From assembly GCF_900100365.1 (NCBI RefSeq), contig NZ_FNKU01000001.1, positions 3,919,501 to 3,983,500 on the forward strand: a stretch of 64,000 bases of DNA, given 5' to 3'. The notes beneath the pieces were generated by a model. It did no database searches. It was given only the letters and a program-made list of their open reading frames with translations, and was not told the DNA's origin. Below, piece by piece: positions 54,044-63,945 of this stretch (position 1 is the stretch's first letter; every line of letters begins with the position of its first letter). The DNA is from Pseudomonas cannabina (GTDB lineage Bacteria; Pseudomonadota; Gammaproteobacteria; Pseudomonadales; Pseudomonadaceae). The position numbers and the translations under genes were made by a program.

Positions 54044-55342
54044 TCAGGCCGATGTTTCGGTTGTGCGCACGGCACCGCGCCGGTTCAACTGGTCGAAAGC
54101 GACGACGCAGTTACGGCCTGCGCCCTTGGCGGCATATAACGCCTGATCGGCGCATTTGAGCACTTCTTCCGCGCCGCGATGTTCCGGCTGACGCTCGGCA
54201 ACACCGATACTGATTGTCACCGACAAGCTGCCTGTATGCGCCCCGCCACGCCGCTGCCGGCCTTGCTGATCGTCCTGAGGACGATTGTCTTTATTGCGCA
54301 GCTGGATTTCGTACTGGGCGATGGTTTCACGAATCGCTTCCAGATGCGGCATGCATTCATCGAGCGTCCTGGCAGCAAAGACGATGGCAAATTCCTCGCC
54401 CCCATAGCGATAAGCCTTGCCGCCGCCGCTGGTGATTTTTGACAGTTTGCTGGCAACCAGACGCAACACTTGATCGCCAACATCGTGGCCGTAGGTGTCG
54501 TTGAATTTCTTGAAGTGATCGACGTCGCTCATCGCCAGCACATAGTTGCGGCCCAGGCGCTGCATCCTTTCATTGAGCGCACGACGGCCGGGAAGCCCGG
54601 TGAGTTCATCGCGAAAGGCCATCTGATACGCCTCGTGGGCGACGGCCGCCGCAATCATCAACATCACCTGACTGCACAGAATATTCAGCGTGAATGGCAG
54701 GATGAACGTCTTCGGCAGTGCCCAGAACAACCCCAGCAGACCGACGATTTGCGCGGCATGCAGCGGTCGCGGCTTTTCCAGGTACTGCCAGACCAGCACC
54801 CCGAACGACACCAGAAACATCAGATAGGACAACTGGATCAGGCTCATCCAGTCGCCATGCAAGGCAGGCCAGCGAATGTCCGCGAGCCAGGCTTGCAGTT
54901 CGACCGGATAACTTTGCTCGAGTCCCAGCGCCACGCTGCTCAGCGCCACCAGCACCGCGAGCCTGGCGACCATGTCCTGGAACAGGTGAGTGCGCTCTTC
55001 CCAGGCTGCGTACAGGCCGAACAACACCGGTAGCAACAGACAGACCAGATGGAAAATCACCGCCGCGTCATCACGAACCTTGCCATTGTCGCGGTAATAG
55101 TCCGTCTGGGTATCCAGCAGGTAATAGGCGATGTAGACGGTGAGCATCAGAAACAGCTCACGTTGTCGTCGGTAAACACAACAATAAGCGCCGCCCAACA
55201 GCAGGACCAGCGTGGGCAGCACATTGAACAGCGAGGTGAAGAAGACGTTCAGGTCCTTGACGTACGCAGCCGCAAGCCCTGCCACCAGCAGCATCAGCGA
55301 GGGCAAAAAATGACTCAGGCGTGCAGCGGATGGACGCAACAA
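54044..55342 (-). CDS. Membrane-anchored diguanylate cyclase (GGDEF)
   Basis: A 432-residue protein. The first ~240 residues form six or more membrane helices (FLPSLMLLVAGLAAAYV; LVLLLGGAYCCVY; VTYIAYYLL-like). A GGDEF domain follows, with the active-site signature YRYGGEEFAIVF and FNDTYGHDVGDQVLR. It should make cyclic di-GMP. No EAL domain is present. A small dyad (TGACTGATTAGTCA, 54001-54014) lies just downstream of the stop. Confidence 0.9.
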   Translation of the reverse strand: MLRPSAARLSHFLPSLMLLVAGLAAAYVKDLNVFFTSLFNVLPTLVLLLGGAYCCVYRRQRELFLMLTVYIAYYLLDTQTDYYRDNGKVRDDAAVIFHLVCLLLPVLFGLYAAWEERTHLFQDMVARLAVLVALSSVALGLEQSYPVELQAWLADIRWPALHGDWMSLIQLSYLMFLVSFGVLVWQYLEKPRPLHAAQIVGLLGLFWALPKTFILPFTLNILCSQVMLMIAAAVAHEAYQMAFRDELTGLPGRRALNERMQRLGRNYVLAMSDVDHFKKFNDTYGHDVGDQVLRLVASKLSKITSGGGKAYRYGGEEFAIVFAARTLDECMPHLEAIRETIAQYEIQLRNKDNRPQDDQQGRQRRGGAHTGSLSVTISIGVAERQPEHRGAEEVLKCADQALYAAKGAGRNCVVAFDQLNRRGAVRTTETSA

Positions 55343-55496
55343 AAGGGGTTATCTCCTGCCCTGGAACGAACCGATATCATTGTGCCTTCATCCGGCGAAC
55401 AATGCATTCAGCAGGATCGATAACGGGCTACTTTCTGTAACGGCAGCCGATGGGAAATGTTTATTGCATGGAGCGTGCGGAACGATAATCTCAACT

Positions 55497-55625
55497 ATCG
55501 TGCGACGCTCCGCGTCGCATGCGTTTCTGGACGCTCCGCGTCCGATCTTGAATATGCAGCGCGACGCAGATCTATGACACGGAGCGTCACCCAAGGCATT
55601 CCCACGCTGTAAAGCGTGTGAAACG
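55497..55625. repeat. Dispersed repeat with GCTCCGCGT units
   Basis: Repeated short dyads (GCGACGCTCCGCGTCGC and GGACGCTCCGCGTCC) followed by GACACGGAGCGTCA. The same theme occurs at 63715-63900. It occupies the gap 55343-55640, which holds no gene. Confidence 0.7.
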
Positions 55626-55644
55626 AAAGGTGTCCAGACATAAA

Positions 55645-55671
55645 AAAACCGCCTGATCAATGATCAGGCGG
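55645..55671 (-). terminator. Terminator after acyl-CoA dehydrogenase gene
   Basis: Stem CCGCCTGATCA/TGATCAGGCGG (55649-55671) ending in T7 on the minus strand, 22 bp after the stop codon at 55693. Confidence 0.9.
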
Positions 55672-55692
55672 TTTTCGTGACTAACGCAGGGC

Positions 55693-57498
55693 TTAGTAAG
55701 CCAGGCCGAAGTCTTCTTCTTTCATGTCCATCAGGTTGGCAGCGCCTGACAGGATAGCTGCAGCATGCGTGCGGGTGCGCGGCAGGATGCGCTGGAAGTA
55801 GAAACGTGCAGTCTGGATCTTGGCGCGGTAGAACGCTTCGTCCGAGGTACCGGCTGCCAGCTTCTCGGCGGACAGGCGGGCCATGTCGGCCCAGAAGTAG
55901 GCCAGGCAGGCATAACCGGAATACATGATGTAATCCACCGACGCTGCGCCCACTTCTTCACGGTCCTTCATGGCCGCCATGCCCACTTTCATGGTCAGTT
56001 CGCCCCATTCCTTGTTCAGCGCAGCCAATGGCGTCACGAACTCCTGAACGGCCTCGTTGCCTTCATTGCCCTGGCAGAACTTGTGGACGATCTTGGTGAA
56101 GCCCTTGAGCGCCTCGCCTTGGGTCATCAACACCTTGCGGCCCAGCAGGTCGAGTGCCTGAATGCCGGTGGTGCCTTCGTACAGCATCGAAATACGGCTG
56201 TCGCGAACATTCTGCTCCATGCCCCACTCGGCAATGAAACCATGACCGCCGTAAACCTGCACACCGTGGTTCGCGGCTTCGAAACCGACTTCGGTCATGA
56301 ATGCCTTGGCAATCGGCGTCATGAACGCCAGCAGTGCGTCGGCGGCTTTCTTCTGCTCTGCATCGTCGCTGTATTTGACGATATCGACCTGCTTGGCCGT
56401 GAAGTACACCATGGCACGCGTGCCCTCGGCGAAAGCCTTCATGGTCAGCAGCATGCGACGCACGTCCGGGTGAACGATGATCGGGTCAGCGGCCTTGTCC
56501 GGCGCTTTCGGCCCGGTCAGCGAGCGCATCTGCAGACGGTCACGAGCGTATTTCAAGCCACCCTGGAACGCGATCTCGGCATGCGCCAGACCTTGCAGTG
56601 CCGTGCCCAGACGCGCGGTGTTCATGAACGTGAACATGCAGTTCAGGCCCTTGTTCGGCGGACCGATCAGGTAGCCGGTGGCGCCGTCGAAGTTCATCAC
56701 GCAGGTCGCGTTGCCGTGAATACCCATCTTGTGCTCGATGGAGCCACAGTTCACCGCGTTGCGCTCACCGATGCCGCCATCGGCAGCCGAGAGGAACTTG
56801 GGCACGATGAACAGCGAAATGCCTTTGGTGCCTGCCGGTGCATCCGGCAGGCGCGCCAGCACGATGTGGACGATGTTATCGGCCATGTCGTGTTCGCCAG
56901 CAGAAATGAAGATCTTGGTGCCGGTGACCTTGTAAGTGCCATCAGCCTGAGGCTCGGCTCTGGTGCGTAACATGCCCAGGTCAGTGCCGCAGTGCGACTC
57001 GGTCAGGCACATGGTGCCGGTCCATTCACCGGACACCAGTTTGGTCAGGTACGCGTCCTGCTGCTCGGGCGTGCCGTGCTCGGAGATCGTGTTCATCGCA
57101 CCATGCGACAGGCCCGGGTACATGCCCCACGACCAGTTGGCTGAACCGACCATCTCGCTGACCGCCAGGCCCAGCGATTCAGGCAGGCCCTGACCACCGT
57201 GCGCGAGGTCATGCGCCAGGCTTGGCCAGCCGCCTTCGACAAACTGTTTGTATGCCTGTTTGAAACCGGTCGGCGTCTTCACGCCCGACTCACTCCAGGT
57301 GCAGCCCTCGGTATCGCCCACCCGGTTCAGCGGCGCAAGCACCTGCTCGCAGAACTTGGCGCCCTCTTCGAGAATGGCATCGACCATGTCCGGCGTGGCA
57401 TCGTGGCAAGCGGGCAGACTTTGATAATGCGCTTCATAGCCGAGCAGTTCATCACGAACGAAACGAATATCACGCAAGGGGGCCTTGTAGTCAGGCAT
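55693..57498 (-). CDS. Acyl-CoA dehydrogenase (FadE-like, long form)
   Basis: A 601-residue paralogue of the protein encoded at 52098-53876, with the same start pattern (MPDYKAPLRDIRFVRDELLG, ATG 57498) and blocks MCLTESHCGTDLGMLRTRA, VTGTKIFISAGEHD, YGGHGFIAEWGMEQNVRD and MLYEGTTGIQALDLLGRK. It is probably involved in fatty-acid beta-oxidation. A 43-codon upstream extension of the frame has no family character. Confidence 0.93.
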   Translation of the reverse strand: MPDYKAPLRDIRFVRDELLGYEAHYQSLPACHDATPDMVDAILEEGAKFCEQVLAPLNRVGDTEGCTWSESGVKTPTGFKQAYKQFVEGGWPSLAHDLAHGGQGLPESLGLAVSEMVGSANWSWGMYPGLSHGAMNTISEHGTPEQQDAYLTKLVSGEWTGTMCLTESHCGTDLGMLRTRAEPQADGTYKVTGTKIFISAGEHDMADNIVHIVLARLPDAPAGTKGISLFIVPKFLSAADGGIGERNAVNCGSIEHKMGIHGNATCVMNFDGATGYLIGPPNKGLNCMFTFMNTARLGTALQGLAHAEIAFQGGLKYARDRLQMRSLTGPKAPDKAADPIIVHPDVRRMLLTMKAFAEGTRAMVYFTAKQVDIVKYSDDAEQKKAADALLAFMTPIAKAFMTEVGFEAANHGVQVYGGHGFIAEWGMEQNVRDSRISMLYEGTTGIQALDLLGRKVLMTQGEALKGFTKIVHKFCQGNEGNEAVQEFVTPLAALNKEWGELTMKVGMAAMKDREEVGAASVDYIMYSGYACLAYFWADMARLSAEKLAAGTSDEAFYRAKIQTARFYFQRILPRTRTHAAAILSGAANLMDMKEEDFGLAY

Positions 57499-57842
57499 AG
57501 CGATAACCTCTGCTGATGAATCCTGGAACGAATGACCGGGCGGTCGCTGGGGACATACCCTCAAGCACCAGACAATCTCGTATGCCTTGCGGTCAAACAG
57601 GTGTTTGAAACATACGTTTACGCCCAAACCTTGTCAATAGCGAACCGTGCACCATTCGTCCACGGCCTTGCCACAGGCGCCGTAACAGCCGGGCACAGGC
57701 ACATGCGCACCGTTCGGGGAAAACGTTAGCGGAAGTCTAGTGAAGGGAACAGGAAGAAACAGAAGTGATAGAGGACAATGATGCGGAGTAATTCATAGAT
57801 CGACGCCGTGCGCGAAGGGCACGGCGCAAGGTGGTGCGAACA

Positions 57843-58139
57843 TCAGGCGTAGGTGTCGATCAGCGTGCCCAGCATCTCGTTACTGGCCCTCTGTGCAGCA
57901 AGCCCGGCTTCAAACTGGTCCTTGCCGGCTGCGAGCTCGACAATATTGGCTGGCAGCTCGGAACGCTGACTGCGGTCGACCGAGCGCAGGTTTTCGAGCT
58001 GAAAGTCCGAAGACTGGCTTCTGCCGGAGACTTCGACATTGGAGCTGGCGATCTGGGTGGCAGCCTGGTCCACACGGCTCTGCCCGACCTGCATGGCGCT
58101 CAGACCCGGGTACAGGGTGTTGTTCATGGTGATTTGCAT
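57843..58139 (-). CDS. Unrecognised 98-residue protein with flagellar-rod-like N-terminus
   Basis: The N-terminus MNNTLYPGLSAMQVGQSRVDQAATQIA resembles the helical start of flagellar rod and hook proteins, which is only a weak likeness. The C-terminus is helical and ends LGTLIDTYA. Start may be 58139 or 58127. It stands alone between the acyl-CoA dehydrogenase gene and bioD. Confidence 0.55.
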   Translation of the reverse strand: MQITMNNTLYPGLSAMQVGQSRVDQAATQIASSNVEVSGRSQSSDFQLENLRSVDRSQRSELPANIVELAAGKDQFEAGLAAQRASNEMLGTLIDTYA

Positions 58140-58292
58140 ACGCCGATCCTCAGTTCAAAAAACGAACACATGCCATTGAAGCAGCTATTGCACAGAAATA
58201 CTCGACAACCAGACCAATGGCACTAGGCCGCACCGTCGCCAGAATCGTGAAAACCCGAAACCCCTTTGAGGGTCAGTCACATAGCGTTGCTG

Positions 58293-58973
58293 TTAGCACA
58301 GCTTGCCGATATCCAGATACCGCGCCACATTTTCGGCGCTGGCGCTGCTCAGTCGAGGCACGCGTCCGAGACACGGTGCAGGCAGACGCTCGATCAAAGT
58401 GGCAAGGTTTTCGTCGAGCCGCGACGTTTCACCGTCGATGACATTCGCCACCCAGCCCGCCAGATGCAAACCGTCCCGAGCGATAGCTTCGGCGGTCAGC
58501 ACTGCATGATTGATACAGCCCAGCCGCACGCCCACCACCAGAATCACCGGCAATTTCAGGCCGATGGCCAGATCGGACAGATAGCTCTGCCCGGCCAACG
58601 GCACACGCCAGCCACCGGCGCCTTCGATCAGGGTGAAATTTGCCTGTTTGGCCAGTATGTGGCGCATTGGTTGCAGCAACGAATCGACTGTCAGCATGAC
58701 CCCGGCCTCACGCGCCGCCAGATGCGGAGCAATCGCAGGTTCCAGCGCCAACGGGTTGACCTCGTCGTACGCCAGTTCGAAGGAGCACTCGGCCCGCAAC
58801 GCCAACGCGTCAGAATTGCGCAAGCCCTCTGACGTCATGACGCAACCGGACGCGACGGGTTTGCCGGCCGCAGTACTCAGGCCGGCCAGCCGGGCGGCAT
58901 GCAGCAGCCCGGCCGCCACCGTGGTTTTGCCAGCGTCGGTATCGGTTCCGGTAATGAAGTAGGCAACGCTCAT
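58293..58973 (-). CDS. bioD: Dethiobiotin synthetase
   Basis: A 226-residue ATP-dependent ring-closing enzyme (start MSVAYFITGTDTDAGKTTVAAG). P-loop GTDTDAGKTT at residues ~9-18, substrate loop GKPVASGC and EGAGGWRVPL. It is the last gene of the bioB-F-H-C-D operon; a 31-bp gap separates it from bioC. Confidence 0.95.
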   Translation of the reverse strand: MSVAYFITGTDTDAGKTTVAAGLLHAARLAGLSTAAGKPVASGCVMTSEGLRNSDALALRAECSFELAYDEVNPLALEPAIAPHLAAREAGVMLTVDSLLQPMRHILAKQANFTLIEGAGGWRVPLAGQSYLSDLAIGLKLPVILVVGVRLGCINHAVLTAEAIARDGLHLAGWVANVIDGETSRLDENLATLIERLPAPCLGRVPRLSSASAENVARYLDIGKLC

Positions 58974-59004
58974 TTCGGTCATCTTTCCTTACAACATAAT
59001 GCCA

Positions 59005-59814
59005 TCAGGCTTTTTCAAGAACCGCGTACAGCACTTGGTACGTGGCGGGCAGCCCGGCCTCCTGACGGAAGCGCTCGTAGGCCTGAACCATGCCCAGAAT
59101 CCGCGCCCGCCCGGTCAGGCCGTTCGGGCGTCCCGGATTGAGATTGTGTGCGCCGAGTGCCTTCAGCTCATGGGTCAGGCTGCGCACGTCCGGGTACTGC
59201 AGCACCTGTGGGCGAACCTCGAGACTGCGCACCCGCAGGCCGCTGGCGGCACACAGCTGGCGGTAGTCATCTTCATGACGAAAACGGTTTACGTGCACCC
59301 GGCCGTCAACGGCCTGCCAACTGTCGCGCAACTCGTACAACGTTCCCACGCACAGGCTGGCGAAGGCAAACACACCACCCGGCTGCAATACGCGATGGGC
59401 TTCATTCAGCACTGCTGCAAAATCGGCGCACCATTGCACGGCAAGGCTGGAGAAAATCAACGCGCAGCTCTGGTCACGCAGCGGCAGATGTTCGGCATCC
59501 CCGGCAATGAAGTGCTGCGCCCCGCCGAGTGGCTGCGCGTGGCGCAACATGCCTTCGGCGATATCCAGCGCAATGCCTTCGCTGTGATCGAACGCCTGCG
59601 CGAGCGCCCGGCTGAAATAACCGGTGCCGCAGCCCAGGTCCAGCCAGCGCGAAGGCGTGAATCCCGCAGGCAGGCGCGCCAGCAACTGATTGCCAACGCT
59701 GCGCTGCAAGTCAGCGACGCTGTCGTAGCTGCCTGCCGCTCGGGAAAACGACGCCGCGACCTGACGCTTGTCGGGCAGCATGGACGGCGGTTTAGGGTTG
59801 GAAAGATCAGTCAT
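59005..59814 (-). CDS. bioC: Malonyl-ACP O-methyltransferase
   Basis: A 269-residue SAM methyltransferase that starts pimeloyl synthesis. SAM motif [17 protein letters not shown] (~residue 55) and [12 protein letters not shown], typical of BioC. Start ATG 59814 overlaps the bioH stop region by 8 bp. Confidence 0.94.
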   Translation of the reverse strand: MTDLSNPKPPSMLPDKRQVAASFSRAAGSYDSVADLQRSVGNQLLARLPAGFTPSRWLDLGCGTGYFSRALAQAFDHSEGIALDIAEGMLRHAQPLGGAQHFIAGDAEHLPLRDQSCALIFSSLAVQWCADFAAVLNEAHRVLQPGGVFAFASLCVGTLYELRDSWQAVDGRVHVNRFRHEDDYRQLCAASGLRVRSLEVRPQVLQYPDVRSLTHELKALGAHNLNPGRPNGLTGRARILGMVQAYERFRQEAGLPATYQVLYAVLEKA

Positions 59815-60538
59815 CGCCTGACTCGTGCAGAAAAGCATGGATGGCAGCCGCCACGCCGTGGGGGTTTTCCACAACAAACGCGTGGCTAGCCTGTTCGATC
59901 AGGCCCACTTCGACATCCGGCAACAAGGCCAGCAGATCACCCGCTGCCTCGGCCGGCACGAAGGCATCCAGCCCGGCGAACAGGTGCAGCTGCGGGCCGC
60001 GATAGGTTTGCAGCGCGCTGCGGGTGTCCAGTTGTTTGAGCACTTTCAGCCCGTCGACCAGCGTGGTGGACGAGGTATGCGGCGCACCGGCCTTGAGCAA
60101 CCGTGCCAGGCCGCGCGGGTCTTCTGCGCCATTGGTGCATAACAGACTGAAACGCTTGAGCGTCGCGCTCGGATCGACAGAACAGCCCGCCAGAAACGCA
60201 TCGAAATCCACAGCGGGCATTGCATGCGGCCAAGCGCCATGAGTGACGAAACAGGCGTTGCTGGCCAGGGTCAGCAATCCGCAGCAGCCTTCACCGCGTC
60301 GCGCGGTCAGTTCGGCCGCGAGCATGCCACCGAGCGACCAGCCGCCCAGCCAGGCGTCGTCAGGCAGGTTGGCGTCCAGTTCGTCGAGCCAGTCTGGCAG
60401 GTCGCAGCTGTCGATTTCCGGCAACGGCTCGATCTCGACGCGCAAATGTTCGTCCAGGCCGCGCAACGCATCCGCAAGCGGTTGCAGCGGTGAGATACCC
60501 AAGCCCCAGCCCGGCAGCAAAATCAGTCGATCACGCAT
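59807..60538 (-). CDS. bioH: Pimeloyl-ACP methyl ester esterase
   Basis: A 243-residue alpha/beta-hydrolase that removes the methyl group after elongation. Nucleophile in [13 protein letters not shown] (S~78), aspartate in [11 protein letters not shown] and histidine in [13 protein letters not shown]. Start ATG 60538 overlaps bioF by 8 bp, so translation is coupled. Confidence 0.93.
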   Translation of the reverse strand: MRDRLILLPGWGLGISPLQPLADALRGLDEHLRVEIEPLPEIDSCDLPDWLDELDANLPDDAWLGGWSLGGMLAAELTARRGEGCCGLLTLASNACFVTHGAWPHAMPAVDFDAFLAGCSVDPSATLKRFSLLCTNGAEDPRGLARLLKAGAPHTSSTTLVDGLKVLKQLDTRSALQTYRGPQLHLFAGLDAFVPAEAAGDLLALLPDVEVGLIEQASHAFVVENPHGVAAAIHAFLHESGDD

Positions 60539-61721
60539 GAACGGACTCCGTGGATTCACTTGCATCCAGCAGCGGATAGCACTGCTCCAGCGCATTCAAT
60601 AATAGCTGCACGTGAGCCTCGCTGTGGGCTGCCGACAACGTCACGCGCAACCGAGCGCTGCCCGCAGGCACGGTGGGCGGGCGGATAGCAGTGACCAGCA
60701 AGCCACGTTCGCGCAACAACTGAGACAGACGCACTGCTCGCCCCGCGTCGCCGATCATGATCGGCTGGATCGGCGTGAAGCTGTCCATCAATTGCAGACC
60801 GAGCTGCTCGGCACCGCGACGAAACTGCTGGATTAAATTTGCCAGATGCTCACGACGCCAATGCTCGCTGCGCAACAACTGCAGGCTTTTCAATGTGGCG
60901 CAGGCCAGCGCAGGTGGCTGGCTGGTGGTGTAGATGTACGGGCGAGCAAACTGGATCAGGGTTTCAATCAGCTCTTCACTGCCCGCCACAAATGCCCCGG
61001 AGGTGCCGAACGATTTGCCCAGCGTACCGACCAGCACCGGCACATCCTCCAGGCTCAAGCCGAAATGCTCGACGATCCCCCCACCGTTTGCTCCCAGCGG
61101 CCCGAAGCCGTGCGCATCGTCGACCATCAGCCAGGCGCCTTTGGCCTTGGCAGCCTGCGCCAGCGCAGGCAAGTCAGCGATATCACCGTCCATGCTGAAC
61201 ACGCCGTCGGTCACTACCAGCGTATCGCCGACAGACTTCTCCAGACGCGTGCCCAGGCTGTCGACGTCGTTGTGCAGATAGCGCGAGAACCGCGCGCCGC
61301 TGAGCAGACCGGCGTCCAGCAGCGACGCATGATTGAGACGATCTTCCAGCACCGTATCGCCCTGCCCGACCAGCGCCGTCACCGCGCCGAGGTTGGCCAT
61401 GTAGCCGTTGGAGAACAACAGCGCACGTGGGCGTCCGGTCAGCTCGGCCAGCGCTTCTTCCAGTTCGTGATGAGGCGCGCTATGACCGATCACCAGATGC
61501 GACGCTCCGCCGCCCACCCCCCAACGCTCGGCACCCGCTTGCCAGGCAGCGATCACTTCGGGGTGATTGGCCAGGCCCAGGTAATCGTTATTGCAGAACG
61601 CCAGCAACGGCTGACCATCGACCACGACCTGCGGGCCTTGCGGGCTTTGCAGCAGCGGGCGTTGGCGATAAAGGTGTGCGGCGCGACGGGCATCGAGGCG
61701 CGTGCGGAGATCGAAAGACAT
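60531..61721 (-). CDS. bioF: 8-amino-7-oxononanoate synthase
   Basis: A 396-residue PLP enzyme that condenses pimeloyl-ACP with alanine. [10 protein letters not shown] and the PLP-lysine region [15 protein letters not shown] (K~237) are diagnostic. It is full length and lies 65 bp downstream of bioB. Confidence 0.96.
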   Translation of the reverse strand: MSFDLRTRLDARRAAHLYRQRPLLQSPQGPQVVVDGQPLLAFCNNDYLGLANHPEVIAAWQAGAERWGVGGGASHLVIGHSAPHHELEEALAELTGRPRALLFSNGYMANLGAVTALVGQGDTVLEDRLNHASLLDAGLLSGARFSRYLHNDVDSLGTRLEKSVGDTLVVTDGVFSMDGDIADLPALAQAAKAKGAWLMVDDAHGFGPLGANGGGIVEHFGLSLEDVPVLVGTLGKSFGTSGAFVAGSEELIETLIQFARPYIYTTSQPPALACATLKSLQLLRSEHWRREHLANLIQQFRRGAEQLGLQLMDSFTPIQPIMIGDAGRAVRLSQLLRERGLLVTAIRPPTVPAGSARLRVTLSAAHSEAHVQLLLNALEQCYPLLDASESTESVHA

Positions 61722-61786
61722 GCGGGCCCCGGTGCGGGAGATGGCGATTCAAAGCGGGCCGATGGCAACCGGCCCGCTCAAGGGGG

Positions 61787-62845
61787 TCAGGCAGAAGCGG
61801 CGCCGTAGAACATCGCGCTGCTTTGCTGCTCGACCAGCGCCTGCTCGATGGCAGCCTGATGCACTTCGTCGGCATGGCCTTCGCCCGCTTCAGGTTTGAT
61901 GCCCAGACGCGAGAACAGCAGCATGTCCTTGTCGGCCTGCGGGTTGGCGGTGGTCAGCAACTTGTCGCCGTAGAAAATCGAATTGGCCCCGGCAAAGAAC
62001 GCCAGCGCCTGCATTTGCTCGTTCATGGCTTCACGCCCGGCGGACAGACGCACATGGGACTTGGGCATCAAGATCCGCGCCACGGCCAGCATGCGGATGA
62101 AGTCGAACGGATCGACGTCCTCGGCGTTTTCCAGCGGCGTGCCGGCAACCTTGACCAGCATGTTGATCGGCACCGACTCCGGGTGCTCCGGCAGGTTGGC
62201 CAACTGAATCAACAGCCCGGCGCGGTCGTCGAGCGACTCGCCCATGCCGAGAATACCGCCCGAGCAGATCTTCATCCCGGCATCACGCACGTAAGCGAGG
62301 GTTTGCAAACGCTCGCTGTAGGTGCGGGTGGTGATGATGCTGCCGTAGAACTCCGGCGAGGTGTCGAGGTTGTGGTTGTAGTAATCCAGCCCGGCGGTGG
62401 CCAGCGCCTCGGTCTGTTCCTGATCGAGACGACCCAGGGTCATGCAGGTTTCCAGGCCCATGGCTTTCACGCCTTTGACCATCTCCAGCACATAAGGCAT
62501 GTCTTTGGCAGACGGATGCTTCCAGGCCGCGCCCATACAGAAACGGGTCGAACCGATGGCCTTGGCACGCGCCGCTTCTTCGAGAACCTTCTGCACTTCA
62601 AGCAGCTTTTCTTTCTCAAGCCCGGTGTTGTAGTGGCCGGACTGCGGACAGTACTTGCAGTCTTCCGGGCAGGCACCGGTCTTGATCGACAGCAGCGTGG
62701 AGACCTGAACGCGGTTGGCGTCGAAGTGAGCGCGGTGCACCGTTTGCGCCTGAAACAGCAGGTCATTGAATGGCTGTACGAACAGCGCCCTGACCTCGGC
62801 TAAAGTCCAGTCGTGACGCAAAGTGGCGGTGGTGCTGGCGCTCAT
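61787..62845 (-). CDS. bioB: Biotin synthase
   Basis: A 352-residue radical SAM enzyme that inserts sulphur into dethiobiotin. [16 protein letters not shown] carries the C-x3-C-x2-C cluster ligands, and the sacrificial [2Fe-2S] region ([10 protein letters not shown] ... [13 protein letters not shown]) is present. Start ATG 62845 ([22 protein letters not shown]). It is first in the bio operon, preceded by a likely BirA operator. Confidence 0.97.
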   Translation of the reverse strand: MSASTTATLRHDWTLAEVRALFVQPFNDLLFQAQTVHRAHFDANRVQVSTLLSIKTGACPEDCKYCPQSGHYNTGLEKEKLLEVQKVLEEAARAKAIGSTRFCMGAAWKHPSAKDMPYVLEMVKGVKAMGLETCMTLGRLDQEQTEALATAGLDYYNHNLDTSPEFYGSIITTRTYSERLQTLAYVRDAGMKICSGGILGMGESLDDRAGLLIQLANLPEHPESVPINMLVKVAGTPLENAEDVDPFDFIRMLAVARILMPKSHVRLSAGREAMNEQMQALAFFAGANSIFYGDKLLTTANPQADKDMLLFSRLGIKPEAGEGHADEVHQAAIEQALVEQQSSAMFYGAASA

Positions 62846-62935
62846 CGGGCGGCTCCTTGGTGTTTCTGGGCAATGCGCGAGGGCGGGAAAGACCACAGGC
62901 GCTACACGGATGTCGGGCATATTTAAGGAAGAGCC

Positions 62936-63670
62936 ATGCGCTGTCAACCCAGCTACAAGCACGAGGTTTACATCTGGTTAAAAAACAAACAGGCCTGTTT
63001 GTTGTGCGACGAACGCAGTGAGGTGCCAGCGCCTGTCTGTGTGCCGTGCGAAGCCGAGTTGCCGTGGCTTGGCGACCAGTGCGAACGCTGCGCACTGCCG
63101 ATGCTTATTTCCGGCCTTGAGTGCGTGCAATGCAGCAAATGGTCACCCGCTTTCGCTCAGGTGATCGCGCCATGGCTGTATGACTTTCCGGTCGACAGCC
63201 TGATTACCCGCTTCAAACACAACGGCAAATGGCCAATGGGCCGACTGCTGGCCGAGCTGTGCGGGCACTTCATCCAGCACCGTTTCGATGAAGGCCAGCC
63301 GCGCCCGGACTGTCTTTTGCCTGTGCCGCTGGCTACCAAACGCCTGCGCCAGCGCGGTTACAACCAGGCCGCGATGCTCGCCGGGTGGCTGGGCCAGCAA
63401 CTGCAATTGCCTGTCGATGAACAGCACGTGCTGCGCAGCCGCGAGACCACCGCGCAACAGGGTCTCGACGCCAAAGCGCGCAAACGCAACTTGCGCGGCG
63501 CATTCACGTTGCGCGACCCCGACTGGGTGCACGGCAAACACCTGGCGCTGGTCGACGACGTACTGACCACCGGCTCGACGGCAGAGGTTATTGCTCGATT
63601 ATTGAACAGCGCAGGTGCGCGACGGGTGGATGTGTATTGCCTGGCGCGGACGCCCAAGCCGGGGGATTGA
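62936..63670 (+). CDS. comF: ComF-family phosphoribosyltransferase-like protein
   Basis: A 244-residue protein with an N-terminal double zinc-ribbon ([32 protein letters not shown]) and a phosphoribosyltransferase-type C-terminus with [18 protein letters not shown] (PRPP-loop). Members are linked to DNA uptake (ComF/GntX), but the exact reaction is unclear. It is divergent from bioB. The first codons overlap the predicted BirA site. Confidence 0.92.
   Translation: MRCQPSYKHEVYIWLKNKQACLLCDERSEVPAPVCVPCEAELPWLGDQCERCALPMLISGLECVQCSKWSPAFAQVIAPWLYDFPVDSLITRFKHNGKWPMGRLLAELCGHFIQHRFDEGQPRPDCLLPVPLATKRLRQRGYNQAAMLAGWLGQQLQLPVDEQHVLRSRETTAQQGLDAKARKRNLRGAFTLRDPDWVHGKHLALVDDVLTTGSTAEVIARLLNSAGARRVDVYCLARTPKPGD
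62941..62973. promoter_or_regulatory. Putative BirA operator for the bio operon
   Basis: CTGTCAACC-N15-GGTTTACAT matches the TTGTAAACC-N14/15-GGTTTACAA consensus of BirA sites at 15 of 18 half-site positions. It lies about 96 bp upstream of bioB. Position and spacing fit a biotin-repressed operator. That it overlaps the annotated start of comF is unusual. Confidence 0.6.
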
Positions 63671-63714
63671 ATGGGCGAGGTGCTCATCTCTATACACAAG
63701 CCCGCTTTTAATAT

Positions 63715-63900
63715 CGCTCCCACGCTCCGCGTGGTAGCGCAGCTGTGGACGCTCCGCGTCCGGTCTTAAGCCAGCAGCTCGGCGCAGAATTGTGACGCAG
63801 AGCGTCACGAAAAGCATGCCAACGCGGAGCATTGGCACGATAGTCATCCCCAGACGTTCATAGCTCCCACGCTCCGCATCCGCTTTTCGACGCCACGCAC
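63715..63900. repeat. Dispersed repeat with GCTCCGCGT units, second copy
   Basis: TCCCACGCTCCGCGTGG, GGACGCTCCGCGTCC, GACGCAGAGCGTCA and CCCACGCTCCGC occur in this gene-free stretch after comF, the same theme as 55497-55625. No gene is supported in 63671-63945. Confidence 0.7.
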
Positions 63901-63945
63901 CAGAGCGATCATACTGCCCGCTCATCCCAGCCATCGCGGATCGCC

